DNA of 64,000 bases from the NCBI RefSeq assembly GCF_011075055.1, contig NW_025401096.1, positions 868,001-932,000 on the forward strand, written 5' to 3'. Positions 1 to 12,244 of the stretch are shown here, one piece after another. The stretch is from Mangifera indica. Lineage: Eukaryota > Streptophyta > Magnoliopsida > Sapindales > Anacardiaceae. The position numbers and the translations under genes are program-made. Each line of letters begins with the position of its first letter. The first letter of the stretch is position 1. Under the pieces are notes generated by a model that saw nothing but the letters and a program-made list of their open reading frames with translations, searched no databases and was not told the origin of the DNA.

Positions 1-1929
1 AAACACATTAAAAAGATCATTATTAAGTTTACATAAAAAACAAAAAAATTAATTCAATTATTTGCAAACTTAGATGGACATGTGTCTATGTATAGTGATA
101 TTTGGAGTGATCATTGACAAGTTCACTCTTATATGGGTATAACTTGTTATTGGATAAATGATAAATTTCAATTACAAAATAGAATTTTAGCACTTAGGGT
201 GTTTGTTGACTGACATACAACCGATAATATTTATAAAATATTTAAAATAATATTAGAATAATATAGATTAGTTTTTAAAATTTTTTAAAATCCTTTTGAT
301 AATGCAACTACAAATACGACCTCAATTACTGATTTGACAAAAATTTACAAGCCCAATTTAAGTGGTAGATTTGTTCATGTTAGATGTGCATATCATATAT
401 TAAATTTATGTACACAAGATGATTTAAAATATCTTAATAATTATATTAGTATAATAAAAATAACAATTTCATTTTTATAGACACATCCCCAAACAATGAA
501 ATAATGAGATAAATTTTGTAAAATACATCACAGAAGACCAAAAAGATTTCCTAAAGATGTGTCGACTCACTGGAATTTAATATATGAATTATTCAACAAG
601 TCTTTTGATTATAAGGAATTATTATGCACATTTATTTCATAAAATGTGCCACAAATTACATTGTATCCCCAATATTGGGATATTTTAAAGATAATTTTAA
701 ACGTTTTAAGAAATTTTAATAATGTAGCTTATACTTTGGGTGGAGTTTATTATCCCACCTCTCATTTGTTTTTAAATTAAGCCCTTAATGTTATTGGGGC
801 TTTACAAGAGGCCAAACAAGATGTTATTTTAACAGAAGTTATTTTTTTAATGAAAACAAAATGGTTATTTTACTATAAATAAATTCCAGAAATTTTCTTG
901 TTGCTTTTTTTTTTTAATCCTAGATTTAAATTAGATGGTGTTATAGATTATCTTATATTATATTATGAATGTATGCAATTAGATTATGAGGATGAAGTTA
1001 ATATTCTATTAACTATAACCACCATTATGAATTTAATTGAAAAATTATGCAGAATATTCATTAGTCTATGGTAACCATGGTGTTCTTCTTCCTCTCTACC
1101 ACCTATTACTTACAACCAATCCAAAATATTAGTTATGGTGATCATATTATGATACAAAAGGGCAAAAGACTAAGAGAAACATCAAGCTCCACCTCAGAAC
1201 TTGATATTTATTTAGCCACTACTTTTGAGTTTGGTGACAACAATATAGATAAAGACTTTTCATTCTAGAATGGTGGAGTCGACATGTATCAACCTTTCCA
1301 ACATTAGCAGCTATTGCTAAACAAGTCCTAACAGTACCGACATCAACTGTCACAGTGGAACAAGTTTTTAGTTAAGGGGGCAATATATTGGATGAGAGAC
1401 AATCAGGTTTGATGCTCGAATCTATTGAAGCTCAAGTATGCTTGGATGATTGGATAAGAGCTGAATTACGCCAACAAAATACAAAAGTAGATTTCAATGA
1501 AGAACCCCTTAATTTAACTACAAATAGTTCAATCATGAGAACCAATAGTCAAGATAGCGAAGGTGAATGATAAGGAAAAGGGCTACCGTCGGCTATCGGA
1601 TACGCGAAGGTAAGAGAACTACGTGGGCTTTGATTCTTCTAAACCTCAAGAGGATACGTAGGAAGCTTAATTGAAAAATTAAGTCTAAACCTTTTTTTAA
1701 TTTTTAATTATTATAATTATTAATTAAAAAAATAAATCAGGGCCATGAATCAAAACTGATGGTTCAATATTGGTTTCGGGGCCATGAACCGAAACTATTT
1801 GTTCAATGTCAGTTTCAAACTAGTTATAAATCGTCCTGTAACGGTTGTGATTCAAGGTTCCTATTTTTTTAAACCGTAAACTGACAGTTCCAAACCAAAA
1901 TTGATGATTTATTAAGCTTGGCCAGGTAT
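1..1929 (+). pseudogene. Decayed hAT-superfamily transposase (RICESLEEPER-like) with 3' subterminal region
   Basis: Translation in shifting + frames follows a plant hAT transposase from the catalytic core to the C-terminal dimerisation domain. Visible landmarks are the SDIW block near 95, FDNA followed by HVRCAYHILNL near 295-415, a THWN block near 565, YYPT near 748, and the dimerisation stretch TVEQVFS, then ILDERQSGL and CLDDWIRAEL at about 1350-1470. Many stop codons and frameshifts interrupt it, and the N-terminal BED-finger half lies before the window. The AT-rich tail at 1690-1929 carries scattered GGTTC/GAACC words, as hAT subterminal regions often do, so I extend the element there; the exact end is uncertain. 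The gene cannot encode a working transposase. Confidence 0.8.
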
Positions 1930-1934
1930 ACAAT

Positions 1935-2279
1935 GAATGACAATAAATCCCCAAGACCAGTTGGATTTAGTGTTTTTTTGTTTTTTCAAGAGGGCTTGGG
2001 AAGATAATTGGGCAAACGTGGAGGAAGCAATCCAGTTTTTTTTTCTCTTTCGTATCTATGCTAAAAGGAGTCAACTGTACCATAATAACCCTTATTCCAA
2101 AATGCAACAACCTCTCAAGAGCAAATGACTTCAGACCCGTATCTTGTTACAATGTCATCTATAAATGCATTTCCAAAATCTTGGCAAATATATTAAAAAG
2201 CACCCTACCATCCTTTATCAATAAGGCTAAGGCGACATTTGTAAAAGGAAGGAAAATTGGGACAATATCCTATCACTAA
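1935..2279 (+). pseudogene. LINE (non-LTR retrotransposon) reverse transcriptase fragment
   Basis: The first part reads FKRAWEDNW with a +1/-1 shift near 2040. The rest, from 2058, reads TIITLIPK, FRPVSCYNVIYKCISKILAN and ATFVKGRKI, the N-terminal block of plant L1-type reverse transcriptase (usual pattern: ITLIPK, FRPISL.N..YK..SK.LANRLK, QSAFV.GR). The catalytic FADD block is absent, because homology stops at the CACTA-like end at 2274. It is a dead, truncated piece. The family call is firm; which LINE clade is not. Confidence 0.8.
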
Positions 2280-2985
2280 AACAAAAATTTAATTTAGGGA
2301 CAATATTTAGGAAAATATTTTTTAGGGACAAAAAATAGATTTCGTCCCTAAATTATTATTTTACGGGACAAAATCTTAATTTCAGCCCTAATAAATTAAG
2401 ATTCATCTTTAAGAATAATTTTAATATCGTCCCAAAATGATAATTTTCAGGATGATTTTATTTTTGTCCTAAAATGATAATTTTATGAGGTGTAATCTCA
2501 AAAATATAAGATTTATTTTTAGAGATGATTTTAATTTCATCCCAAAATGTCTCTTTTAGAAATAATTTTATTTCTATCCTAGAATAAAAACTTTAGGGGA
2601 CAAAAACGTAGAATTTAGTTTTATGAATGATTTTAATTTCATCTTAAAATGTTACTTTATGGGACAAAATTTTAATTTCGTCACTAATAAGTTAAGATTT
2701 TTTTTAAGGACATTTTTAATGTTGTCCCAAAATGATAATTTTATATTATGGACGATTTTAATTTTGTTACAAAAGGTTACTTTTAGGTATGAAATTTTAA
2801 TTTTATCCTAAAATGATTATTTTGTCTCTAATTCATTACATTTAAGGACGAAAAAATTTGTCTTCAATTCAATATATAATCAATGATGAAAAATTTTGTC
2901 ACTTATTCATTACACGATTGAGGATGAAAAAAATTGTCCCAAATTCAATTAACAATCAAGGATGAAAAATTTTGTCCCTAATTTA
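2274..2985. repeat. CACTA-like terminus with degenerate GGGACAAAAT/ATTTCGTCCC subterminal array
   Basis: The stretch opens with CACTAAAACAAAAATTTAAT, which has the form of a dicot CACTA terminal repeat. It then carries more than a dozen degenerate copies, in both orientations, of a word close to TTTAGGGACAAAATTTTAAT and its complement ending in CGTCCC. Subterminal arrays of this kind bind transposase in CACTA/En-Spm elements. No matching TAGTG end is visible: the array is cut at 2986 by an LTR-like element. It interrupts the LINE fragment directly upstream. No coding capacity is seen. Confidence 0.5.
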
Positions 2986-4409
2986 TGTTAACTCAAAGAG
3001 TCATTATGCTCTTACTTTGATGATAGAAAATTAATATGTCTCTAATTATATTGACTAATGACTTTACTTATGTGTGAGTTTAAATCGCAAGAATTTATCT
3101 AATGTATTTGAAGGAGTATCAAGATAGAAATCAAAGACAAGACTCAAATGAAAAATTTTTAAAGATTTGAAGAAAAGCTCAAGTTTAGATAAATATGTTT
3201 GCAATGTTGAATCATTCATTAGCTTTGATTAGAATATATATTTGCATCTGAACGCTCTCTCAAAAACTTGTTTTCATATCTTTCACACTTTAGGGTTAAA
3301 GTGTCAATTTTCAAACCTAAAGAGTTAAACCAATTTTTATCAAATTCCAATGACCTATTTAAAGTTATGAAGTTTTGTGAACTAAAATACCATATCTCAA
3401 TTTAAGGTTTGAATAAGTTTTCCAAAAATAGGTTATTGACATTTTCCATAAGTTTCTAAATTTTGGGTTAAAATATCGTTTTTCAAATTTCAATAACTCA
3501 TTTAAAATTATGAAGTTTTATAGACTAAAATTTCATATGTAAAAGTTGGTTCTGAAAGAGTTTTCCAAATGGGTTAAATTGTCATATTTCAAAGTTTCAA
3601 AAGGAAATAAAATTTTCAAACTTTTGGGGTAAAATATAATAAAATTTGGTTGAATGAATTTGTCCAGTCAATTTTTTTGATAGTAGCTTCTAGATTATCT
3701 AAAAGCCATTTATTTTGGCTTTCAAAATCTGATCGATCGAATTACGGTATAAATTTTCTAAGAACTAGTACCACGTGGATGCCACAGAAGTGTCATGTTA
3801 CATTCGGTTGATCAAATAACATGTGATCGATCTAAATCTATGTTTCTTGGAAAATTAAAATGGTTAGTTTTGTACACAACAATAAATTTCCTTATTTTCC
3901 CTTATATAAACTCAATCAAATTCACTTGAGAACGACTTTTACCACCAATAACTTTTATATATTTGAGAGCAAATCTTTTTTTAGCTATTCACTTGCAAAT
4001 CCTCTTCTCTATTCAAAACTTTTGCTTATACACTTTCTTGATTTCATTTATATTAGGTTATACTAAACTTAAATTTTTATATACACTATTTTTATATACA
4101 CTCTTTGAGAGAGAATATATTTCGAATTCATACAAATTTGTATTGTAAGAGAATGGGTTTTACTCTTATTGAGGCTAGAGAAAATTTTTAGCGAGAAAAA
4201 TTAAGTTCTAGCACTTGTAAAGGTTAATAGCATATTGAAAGCTATTTATATTGTGAAGAAAAACTTTGTTGAGGAACCAAAGATTAGTGGAATACTCCAA
4301 GGAAAATAACTTAGAGGAGTAGATGTAGGTAGGATTATGTCAAACCACTATACATCACGTGTTTAATTTTCTTATAAAGGTAAATGCCCTAGAACTAATT
4401 GATTTGACA
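2986..4409 (+). mobile_element. Solo LTR-like element, family A, copy 1 (probable copia LTR)
   Basis: About 1.42 kb, starting TGTTAACTC and ending TTTGACA, giving the TG...CA ends of an LTR. The same sequence occurs inverted at 50093-52192, where it is more precisely bounded. The two share, in order, the opening (ACTCAAA.AGTCATTAT, CTTTGATGATA), the middle (AAAGACAAGACT, AAGCTCAAG) and the block before the end (AGTGGAATACTCCAAGG with ACTATACATCAC). No open reading frame of note, primer-binding site or polypurine tract flanks it. The opening resembles the LTRs of SIRE/Maximus-type copia elements, but I cannot confirm the clade. It carries the empty target site (CTCTA, 4007-4011) of the foldback element found in the other copy. 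Confidence 0.6.
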
Positions 4410-6090
4410 TTTGTAATTATAATTTATCTCATTAATTAATAAAAAGATTTATAGTTATTCAATTCATATGTTTGTCTATTATATGATTGTGCGAATAACA
4501 TGTCTTTAGAATGTTAGAATTGTGACGAAGGGATCAAACAACTAATCATAGGAACTCCATACACATATTAGATGACCATTTTAGAAATGTCCATAATCTC
4601 AACATTACAATGACCAAGGCATATATAATGGTAATGAGATTATCATAGTGTTGAGTAACCTTATCGAAAGGTAGTGACATGTCTCATGTGTTAAAGCTAT
4701 TTGCTGAGGGCTTGATGTAACATATAAGTGCACATTGTAAACAAGTTCCTCAGATTAACCTTACTAGAGGATATCCATATGGATAGTTGCTCTAGTGTGT
4801 ATAGAATAAATCATCTGAACACCACAAGTGCATATGATCTTTTAACTTGAGGTTGCCAGAGTGTCTTGTGTAAAGATCGGTATAATTTGACACTATCCAA
4901 CATATTGTTATAATAGGAGTATCATAAAGGTAGTGAATGGTTATATCTTGAGATACACAAAAACTATGGTTGATCAATACAAGATTCATCACTCTTAAGC
5001 ATAAGAGAAAATATCTTATATGCGAATGCTCAAAGACATTTATGACTACTTGAATCTGTGGCCACAGTGGGATGAGGTTGTAGCCTAATTTATGTAATTT
5101 ATTAATGTGTATTAGCTCATATCGAAAAACTAATGAAATAGACACATTTTTATATCTCAGTCTTGAGAAATATTGGTTGATGAAAGGATTAAATTGCATA
5201 TAACTGTGATATTGTAAAATCTTATAGAGATGTTAGTTAATACTTTGTTGTCTGGGTGGTCATGGCATTTTACTAGAGGCTAATCTTGGTCTATGTTTAA
5301 ATTTGATTTGAATTCAAACATTATTGATTCAATAGAAAACTTATGGGTCATATGCCTTAAGAGGTTATAAGGCAAGGATTATTTGATGATAGTCTTGCGA
5401 TCATAGAGAGAAAAGTGTCATGTGGCAGGTGTCATCGTGTAAATGCACTGCATGGTTTTGGCTGGATCCACTGAGGAGTCCAATTGAGCAAGGCTAAACA
5501 ATGGATATGAGCAACTAGCTAAGTTAACTCATGGGTAAGGTGTTTTAGTTTAACAAGGATTCTTCAAAGTCCTTGTTTGATAGAAAGCTTAGGTTGAGTT
5601 GGAATGCTAATGTAATTTAGATTCCTATGCATTAAAACTTTCAATAAATTAAGAGTTTTAATTTAATAAGAACTCTTAGACACCTTATCACCTAAGTAGT
5701 TAGAGTCCTAATTAACTTATAATTCATGCACACCTTATAAATAAAAGTGTTCAGTTAAAGTCAAATTTTTTATCACAATAATCTTAAACACACATCTCTA
5801 CATTGAAAATCTTGTTGATGCAAGCTTCAATTGTTGTGATTTAATTTTCAAGATCTACTCAACAGAAACCCTAGTAACCTTCTTTTTAGATCGCCTCTTA
5901 TTCCTGCATCATGTGGATACCAAGGCACCACCTTAAGAGGGTTAGATAATGATCTTTACATAGTCAGGTGAAGTCTTGGAGGAGCCAACAATGCAAGTAT
6001 AATTTCTAAATACTTTAAGTGTGTTTAACATATTTATGAATCCATGCATTAAAATAGGTACCCTAGATGGGTTTTAGGATCTTTGTAAAG
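4410..6090 (+). mobile_element. LTR-like repeat, family B, copy 1 (boundaries approximate)
   Basis: Non-coding stretch with the texture of a retrotransposon LTR or untranslated leader: an AT-rich start, a block rich in GTGATGTCTCAT-like words, and a late segment with CCTTATAAATAAAAG followed by CATCATGTGGATACC. About 5036-5480 recurs in the same orientation at 45402-45870, sharing GGGATGAG.TT.TAGCCTAAT, TGATGAAAGGATT.AATT and AGAGGCTAATCTTGGT. No tRNA-type primer site was found at its edge, so it is a fragment or solo copy. The minus-strand ORF here (4792-5199) has no recognisable domain and I do not count it as a gene. Confidence 0.45.
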
Positions 6091-6094
6091 TTTA

Positions 6095-7345
6095 GACTAA
6101 CCAAGAAAATGTCAAGAAACTTCTTAGATGTTTGCCTTCTTTTTAGGATTTTAAAGTGATGGCAATAGAAGAAGCAAAAGGTGTGAAGACCTTACCTTTT
6201 GAAAAACTTTAGAGGTCACTTCTCAATCATTAGCTTACTATGAAACAATGACAAATTGAAAAAGTAGAGAAGAAGAAAAAGAGCATCGCCTTCAAATCAT
6301 CCATCAAAAAGAGTGAAAAGTTTCTCAAAGAAGAAGAGGAGATGTCAAATGATGAAGATGATGATATTGCTTTCTTGACTAGGAAGACTAGAAAGCTTCT
6401 AGGAAATAGAAAACTAAGAAGAAATGGAAACTTCACCCAAAAGGAGGCTATTAAAGGTGAAAGAGGAGAAAGACAAAGGAGAGAACAAGTTGTGTGTTGT
6501 AAATGCACGAATCCAAGACTCATCAAATATGATTGCCCTCTCCTCAAAATTGGAAGATTGAAAAAGAAAGCAATGAAAGATACACGGGATGATAGTGATG
6601 AAAGTGAATCCGAAAAAGAGAACAGTGAAGTAGCCAACATGTATTTCATAGCAATCACAAATGATGAGGTGACCTACTTTATCTTATCTAATATTATTGA
6701 TTATTTAGATAATATAGATGATGAGAAAAATGAAAACCCTTCATATAAAGAGTTATATGATATACTTGAAGAGATAAATGAAAAACTTGTTCTTTGTATG
6801 TCAAAAAATGCAACTCTTAGAAAGAAAAATTTTAATTTGGAAAAAGAAAATTAGTCTTTAAAGAAAGAAAATGAATTTCTTAACTAAAAAATCTCTAAGC
6901 TTAAAGGAAAAGAAAATGAAGAAAATAAGTATTCCATTTTTGAAAAAGAAAAACAAAAATTTGAAAATGATCTTTGCATAGCTCAAAAGGAAAAAGAAAT
7001 TATATAAAATGAAATAAAAGCTTTAAAAAGGGGAGCAAAGGATTTAAGTGAAATTGTTTTAAAATTCAAAAATAGAAATGATATTTTTGATAAAATGCTT
7101 AGTGTATAAATGAGAGTTTTAAACAAAAGAAGACTTAAAAACCTTTTATCAAAGCAAAATATTTGAAAAATTATTTTGTCAAAACTTGAACTTTAAGTGA
7201 ATATAATATAACTTTAATTATTGTGGAGATAAATGTCACATCTCATCATCTTGTCCAATTCAAAAGAAACATGACACTAAGAATGTGTGGGATTTAGGGA
7301 TTTTTGCAGGAAAATGCAACCTAAATTTCAAGTTTCATCTCATAC
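6095..7345 (+). pseudogene. Copia-type gag fragment (UBN2/zinc-knuckle polyprotein)
   Basis: The longest open piece is 6342-6854. Read with the stopped codons on either side it follows a plant copia gag: a C-terminal UBN2-like stretch (AIEEAKGVKTLPFEKL), an acidic linker, and a zinc knuckle whose histidine is replaced by leucine (CCKCTNPRLIKYDCP, C-x2-C-x4-L-x4-C). Then come an acidic DDSDESESE patch, a long Lys/Glu-rich coiled-coil region (6690-7110) with several stops, and a second knuckle-like motif (NYCGDKCHISSSCP) near 7225-7265. Protease and pol do not follow: the hAT element at 7353 cuts the tail. Dead retrotransposon remnant. Confidence 0.75.
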
Positions 7346-7352
7346 TACAATT
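7345..7352. repeat. Left 8-bp target-site duplication of the hAT element
   Basis: CTACAATT, repeated exactly at 10332-10339. Eight-base duplications are the hAT standard. Confidence 0.9.
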
Positions 7353-10331
7353 CAGAGACGTCAATGGGCCGGGCCAGGCCAACTCCAGCTCGGCCCGTTG
7401 GGCTAATGGGCCGGGCCAGGCTGACCCTTTAAAATATGAAGGCCCAAAGCCCAACCCATATACTAACGGGCTTTAAATGAGCCGGGCCGGACTTTATTAA
7501 ATGGGTCAGGCCGGGCCTTATTAAATATTTAAAAAAAAGTTTTAATTAAAATTTTTAAACCAAATTATTTTTTAATTATTAAAATCGAGGACAGTACCCC
7601 GAATATTTTATTTATAATCCCTCACTTATGGCAGAGGAATACCGTAGTTACATGATACAAAATATTATAAATTGTTAATAAAATACAAATAAATTAATTT
7701 ACATATTGTATAAATTACAAAACATAAATAAAATTTATCTACTATATAATATTTATCTATTCATTTTCTACATCCAAATCTTTGAATTCTTCAAAGACAT
7801 CTTCTGTCACATGATTCTGTAATTTAAAATTAGCTTTGATCCAATCTTTCATGCATATTATCGCTTCGATCATATTTGAATGTAAATTGGATCATCTATC
7901 ATCCAACACGCATCCCCCTGCACTAAAAGTGGATTTCGATGCTACAGTTGACACCGGAGGTGTTAGTAGATCTCGAGCCATGGCTGCAAGCACAGGAAAG
8001 GTTTCTGCCTTGTCTTTCCACCATGCCAAAACATCTAGTTTTTCAGCATTATATCTTTAAGTAATTTCAGGATAATGGTCAATATTTATATAATTGTAAA
8101 ATTGACTATAATTTGTACTTTGACTAACAGTTTGTTTACCTTTGCGTAATAAAGACCATATGCGTGACTTTTTTTTACCTGAACTAATAGAACTTACCTC
8201 TGGTGTAGAACTTTGTCCAGTTTTTCCATATTTTTGTTCATAAATACTATACATATCAAATAAAAATTCTTGAACATATTCAACAAAATTTACATTGCTA
8301 TTAATTGACAAATTTTCATTAATAACATCAAATAAATTTTGTAATCCATTAGTTTTTGCCCTAGGATCTAAAATAATAGCTGCAGAATAAAGTAAAGGAA
8401 TTTCACTCCAATATTTTTTAAATTTTTGTTCCATTTGGATACATATATTTTGAAAAGCATTATAAGAGTGACGATACCTATGTTCTTTAAAAATATCACT
8501 TATTTCTACCATACTATATATTATAGAACAAGTTGTTGGATAATACACACCTGAGCAATGATCTGTGGTTGTTTTCAATGGCTCTAACAAGTTCATTAAA
8601 GCCATAGCTATTTCTCAATCTTGATCTGTCAAAAAAATAGGATCTTGCGAATCCATTGGTTGGGTATTGAAGTATAGTGTTATAGGAACTTCATACCCTT
8701 CGCATGCTTTCAACATGAGATATGTTGAATTCCACCTAGTGCTAATATCTATTTTTAATTTTTTCCTTCTTAACCCCATTGATCTACATAATTGATGATA
8801 TGCTTGTACCCGTGATGGGGATGATGAAATATATGCAATGGCATGTCTAATTACTTGTAAATGTTTTTTTGTCAAACTCAAGCCATCTTGAGTGATTAAA
8901 TTAATAATATGACATGCACACCTAACAAGAAATAATTTTCCATTAAATGGAAGAGATAAATGATTATACATATATTCAATAACTTTATTATTATTTTTAG
9001 CATTATCAAAAGTAATTGAAAAAATAAAATTATTAATTTTATATTCCTCAAAAATATTTGTTAATGCACGATAAATTGCAAGACCACTATATGGATATTC
9101 TAAATTTCTAAATGCAATAACTTTTTTGCATAATTGCCAATCAGAATTAATATAATGAGCAGTTGCACAAAGATACCCTATATGTTGATTTGTAGCAGTT
9201 CATAAATCAGAAGTTATTGAAATAACACCATTAAAATTACTTAATTCTCCAATAATTTTTATTTTTATTAATTCATAATTTCTCAATATATCTGACCTAA
9301 GAATTGACCTAGGAATTCTTCTAAATGCTGGTTGAATATTATTTTGCATCATCCATTCTAAAATTTCATCTTCTGCATAACTAAAAGGTTGATCAGAAGC
9401 AACGACATACCTGGCCATGTAATCTCGCACCTTCATTTGATCGTACGTAAAAGTTGACATTTCTCCCATATGTCCAGAACCACTCGAACCTCTTGCTAAA
9501 GTGGCACCTGGACCAACAGATCGCGATCTGGTGAATGCAATTTGTTTTTGTCCTCTAAGTTCATGTGGAATTTTTTTACAGTAATCAGTAACATGTCGGC
9601 GAAAATGTCCCGTCCCACTTGTACTTGCACATGTTAAATAAGAACCGCAATGTTTGCATACTGCTCGACGAATTAATTTCCCCTCTATTGTTTCCTCTAT
9701 TCTATCAAAGTGTTCCCATACCATTGACGTTTGTTTTCTTTTTCTGTCTATCGAATAATGCAAACCTGTACCCGTACCACTTTCTCCTATTGGTGCTCTA
9801 CCTATTCCACCTTGTGTATCATCAATAATATCATCAGCGCCAACATGATAATATTCAAATGGATTGAATTCATTTGACATTGGATCCATTTGTAATATTT
9901 TGTAATGATAAAATTAAAATAAAATGAGATTAAAAATATAATAAATAGTTGAGATTGAGAGTTTGAGAGGTTGAGAAATTTGTAATTGTAATTGAAAATG
10001 AAAATGAAAAATTGAATAGGTTTTTATAGGAAAAAATAAATTAATTAAAAAAATTTTAAAAAAAGTTTGGCAACGGCTACTGGCGCTAGTAGCAGTTTCC
10101 AACGGCTTTTGCCTGGGCTTCTGCCCGGCAGGATACGCAGAAAAAATTTAAAAAAATTATATATATATATGAACAGTGTCATGTCGGGCCGGGCCAGCCC
10201 ATGGGTTTAATAATAAAGCCCATGGGCTTGGCCTAACACGCTACAGTATCGAGTCGGGCTTTGTTGTACCCAAGCTTTTTTTCGTGCTTCAGGCCAGGCC
10301 TCCATTCGACCCCGCCCAATTGACGTGTCTA
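7353..10331 (-). mobile_element. Complete 2979-bp autonomous-type hAT element
   Basis: Ends are CAGAGACGTCAATGGGC on the left and, read from the right end inward, TAGACACGTCAATTGGGC, an imperfect terminal inverted repeat sharing ACGTCAA. A perfect 8-bp duplication flanks it. Both subterminal regions are rich in GGGCCGGGCC/GGCCC words. One transposase gene fills the interior on the minus strand. The insertion sits at the junction of a copia gag fragment and an older, unrelated hAT remnant. Preserved ends, a perfect target duplication and a nearly open gene point to a relatively recent insertion. Confidence 0.92.
7757..9889 (-). pseudogene. hAT transposase, BED-finger type, full length with three nonsense codons
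   Basis: One frame runs 711 codons (710 residues plus stop) from ATG at 9889 to TAG at 7757-7759, with only three internal stops: TGA at 9200-9202, TGA at 8615-8617 and TAA at 8057-8059. No frameshift occurs. Domains in order: acidic N-terminus; BED zinc finger (residues about 55-95, CKHCGSYLTC then HFRRHVTDYC); catalytic core with TSD (first Asp, just before stop 1) and FDNAKNN (second Asp); CACHIINLITQDG; STRWNSTYLML; YYPTTCSIIY; and the dimerisation domain (LAWWKDKAETFP, TVASKSTFSAGG, LDDRWSN). Stops 1 and 2 fall where the family has Trp (TGG to TGA). It would cut and paste this element; as written it yields only a 229-residue N-terminal piece, which keeps the DNA-binding finger. Confidence 0.92.
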
Positions 10332-10339
10332 CTACAATT
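10332..10339. repeat. Right 8-bp target-site duplication of the hAT element
   Basis: CTACAATT, identical to the left copy at 7345-7352. Confidence 0.9.
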
Positions 10340-11705
10340 GGTAGAGATTCTTATGAGATTTTCATAAAGAAACAGTAGAAGTTAAAGAGATTCATAAAGA
10401 GTAATTGCAATAGGATTTCTCTTACCACTGACACATGAACTTCTTTACAAAGGATTAATTATATGTGCATCACTTGCCATTTCATTGATAATAATTGACA
10501 ATTGGATAAGAAAATTTTGAATTTTTCCCTATCACCAATTACACTGGTCAATCAATTGGGAAGACAATTGAGAAATGTTTGTTTGAGTGGGGAATTAAAA
10601 AAGTCATGGCTATTATAGTTGATAATGCCAAGTCTAATGATGTTGCTATAAGGTATGGAAAGAATAAAATAAGCAATTAGGGTGGAAGTGTTTTAGGTGG
10701 ACAATATTTGCACGTGTGGTGTGTTGCCTATATTGTTAACTTGATTGTTAAAGATGGTTTGGAATTAGCAGAAAATCATATTATTTGCATTTGAAATGTA
10801 GTGAGATATATTTGACAATCTCTAGCTAGGTTGCAAAAGTTCAAATCATGTGTTGAGAAAGAGAAAATTCAAAGTAAGAGCTTGTTATGCTTAGATGTAC
10901 CTACTAGGTAGAACTCTACATATTTGACGTTTGATGCAACCAAAAGTTGCAGAAGGCTTTTGAAATGTTTGCAAAGAATAAGCCTCATTTTCTAAACAAC
11001 TTAAAGAATCACCAGAATCTAACGAATCTAGTGAATCTAATGCTCGAGATGATTTAAAAAGACTACCAATGGATGAGAATTAGGATAAAGCTAAATAGTT
11101 GACCACATTGTTAGAAACCTTTTATGACTTAAGACTTCATGTATCTACAACATCACATGTGACTTCAAACTTATGCTTCCATGAAATTAGCAATGTGTTT
11201 TGTCCCTTAAAAGAGTGGAGTTTAAGTGATAACTTCGATTTTTCTTCAGCAACATGGAAAATGAAAAAGAAATGTGACAAGTATTGGGGAAATCTAAGGA
11301 AACTAAATGCTTTGTTGTTTTTTGTTGTAGTTTTTTATCCTCGATACAAACTTAAATATGTGAATTTTGGGATTTCTCAATTGTCTAATAATGATATGGC
11401 TACTTTAGTCCAATGTAGGGTGAAATCAGCTTTGAATGGTTTGTTTGATGGGTACAAAAGGCCAATTAAACACACAAGTGTAGCTACTATAAGTTTTGAT
11501 TTAAGTCAACAGATTGAGACGCAAAGAAGATTAAAAAAGATTTATTTCTTAAAAATCTATTTAAAAGCAGAAGACAAGCCAAAATATTGTGGAAAACAAA
11601 ACTTAACTAGATAAGTATTTGGATGAGGATCTTAAAGAGGATGGTGCTTCTTTTGACATTTCGGCTTGGTGGAAACTAAATAGCTCTCAATTTTTTACTG
11701 TTGCA
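10340..11705 (+). pseudogene. Older hAT transposase remnant (RICESLEEPER-like)
   Basis: Read through stops and shifts, it shows the first catalytic block (ISLTTDT, with the following Trp a stop), NYMCITCHFIDNNWQLDKKI, the second catalytic block (VDNAKSND), VNLIVKDGLELAE, LLCLDVPTR followed by a stop where RWNST is expected, then an open piece (11099-11614) with FYDLRLHVSTTSHVTSNL and KYWGNLRKLNALLFF, ending DISAWWKLNS near 11690. The N-terminal finger and the dimerisation domain are missing. It differs from the element at 7353-10331 in both family and age. Non-functional. Confidence 0.82.
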
Positions 11706-12240
11706 TGAATTGTTTGATTTGAACTTTTGCAACCTAGCTAGAGATTCTTGTCTTTGCCCAGACGAATCATATTCAACAGCCTAACTAGAGATTCCAAATA
11801 GCTAGGTTGGAATCAAATGAAGACAAATCGTCTTTGTCCAAACGAATTGACAAAGATGATTCTTGTCTTCATCAATTCCAAATGAATCGATGATACAACT
11901 GAATCTTCGAGCTATGATGAAACCGAAGTGATGACGAGACCTAATCTTTGAGCAACAAAGACAACGAGACTGAATCTTCGAACGACAAAGTTGAGTTTGT
12001 CTAGATGAAGTTTCCTCTTCTCTGATGAAATTTTAATCATTTCATTTTAATCATGTATATTGAAGGGCATTTTTGTTATTTCATTTGATAAGGGTAAATA
12101 TGTTATTTTAACCTTACTCTAATACATATCATCCATATTAACGACGCATAGGTGGAACTTTGGGGTTTTGAACTAGCGTGGGCGGAATTTTGAGATTATG
12201 GTAAAAGTTGGGTGGGAAATAGTCCTTTGGCCTATAGGGA
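11706..12240. mobile_element. Right terminus of a Mutator-like or similar TIR element
   Basis: The right edge, read inward on the minus strand, is GGACTATTTCCCACCCAAC followed by CCATAATCTCAAAATTCCG, a form common at ends of plant Mutator-like elements and close to the right end at about 43737. The interior has a run of related GA-rich words (GATGACGAGACC, CAACGAGACTGAATCTTCGA) and a TTCTTGTCTT repeat, with no protein I can recognise. The left terminus is not evident, so the element is truncated or nested. Confidence 0.35.
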
Positions 12241-12244
12241 AATT

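Noticed and set aside
2274..2990. Complete CACTA element
   Set aside because: Only one CACTA-like end and its subterminal array are visible; no TAGTG partner or transposase.
4792..5199. 135-residue minus-strand ORF
   Set aside because: Inside a non-coding LTR-like repeat; the second copy at 45402 does not keep the frame.
7285..7476. 63-residue ORF across the left hAT boundary
   Set aside because: Runs from the copia gag tail into the hAT terminal repeat by chance.
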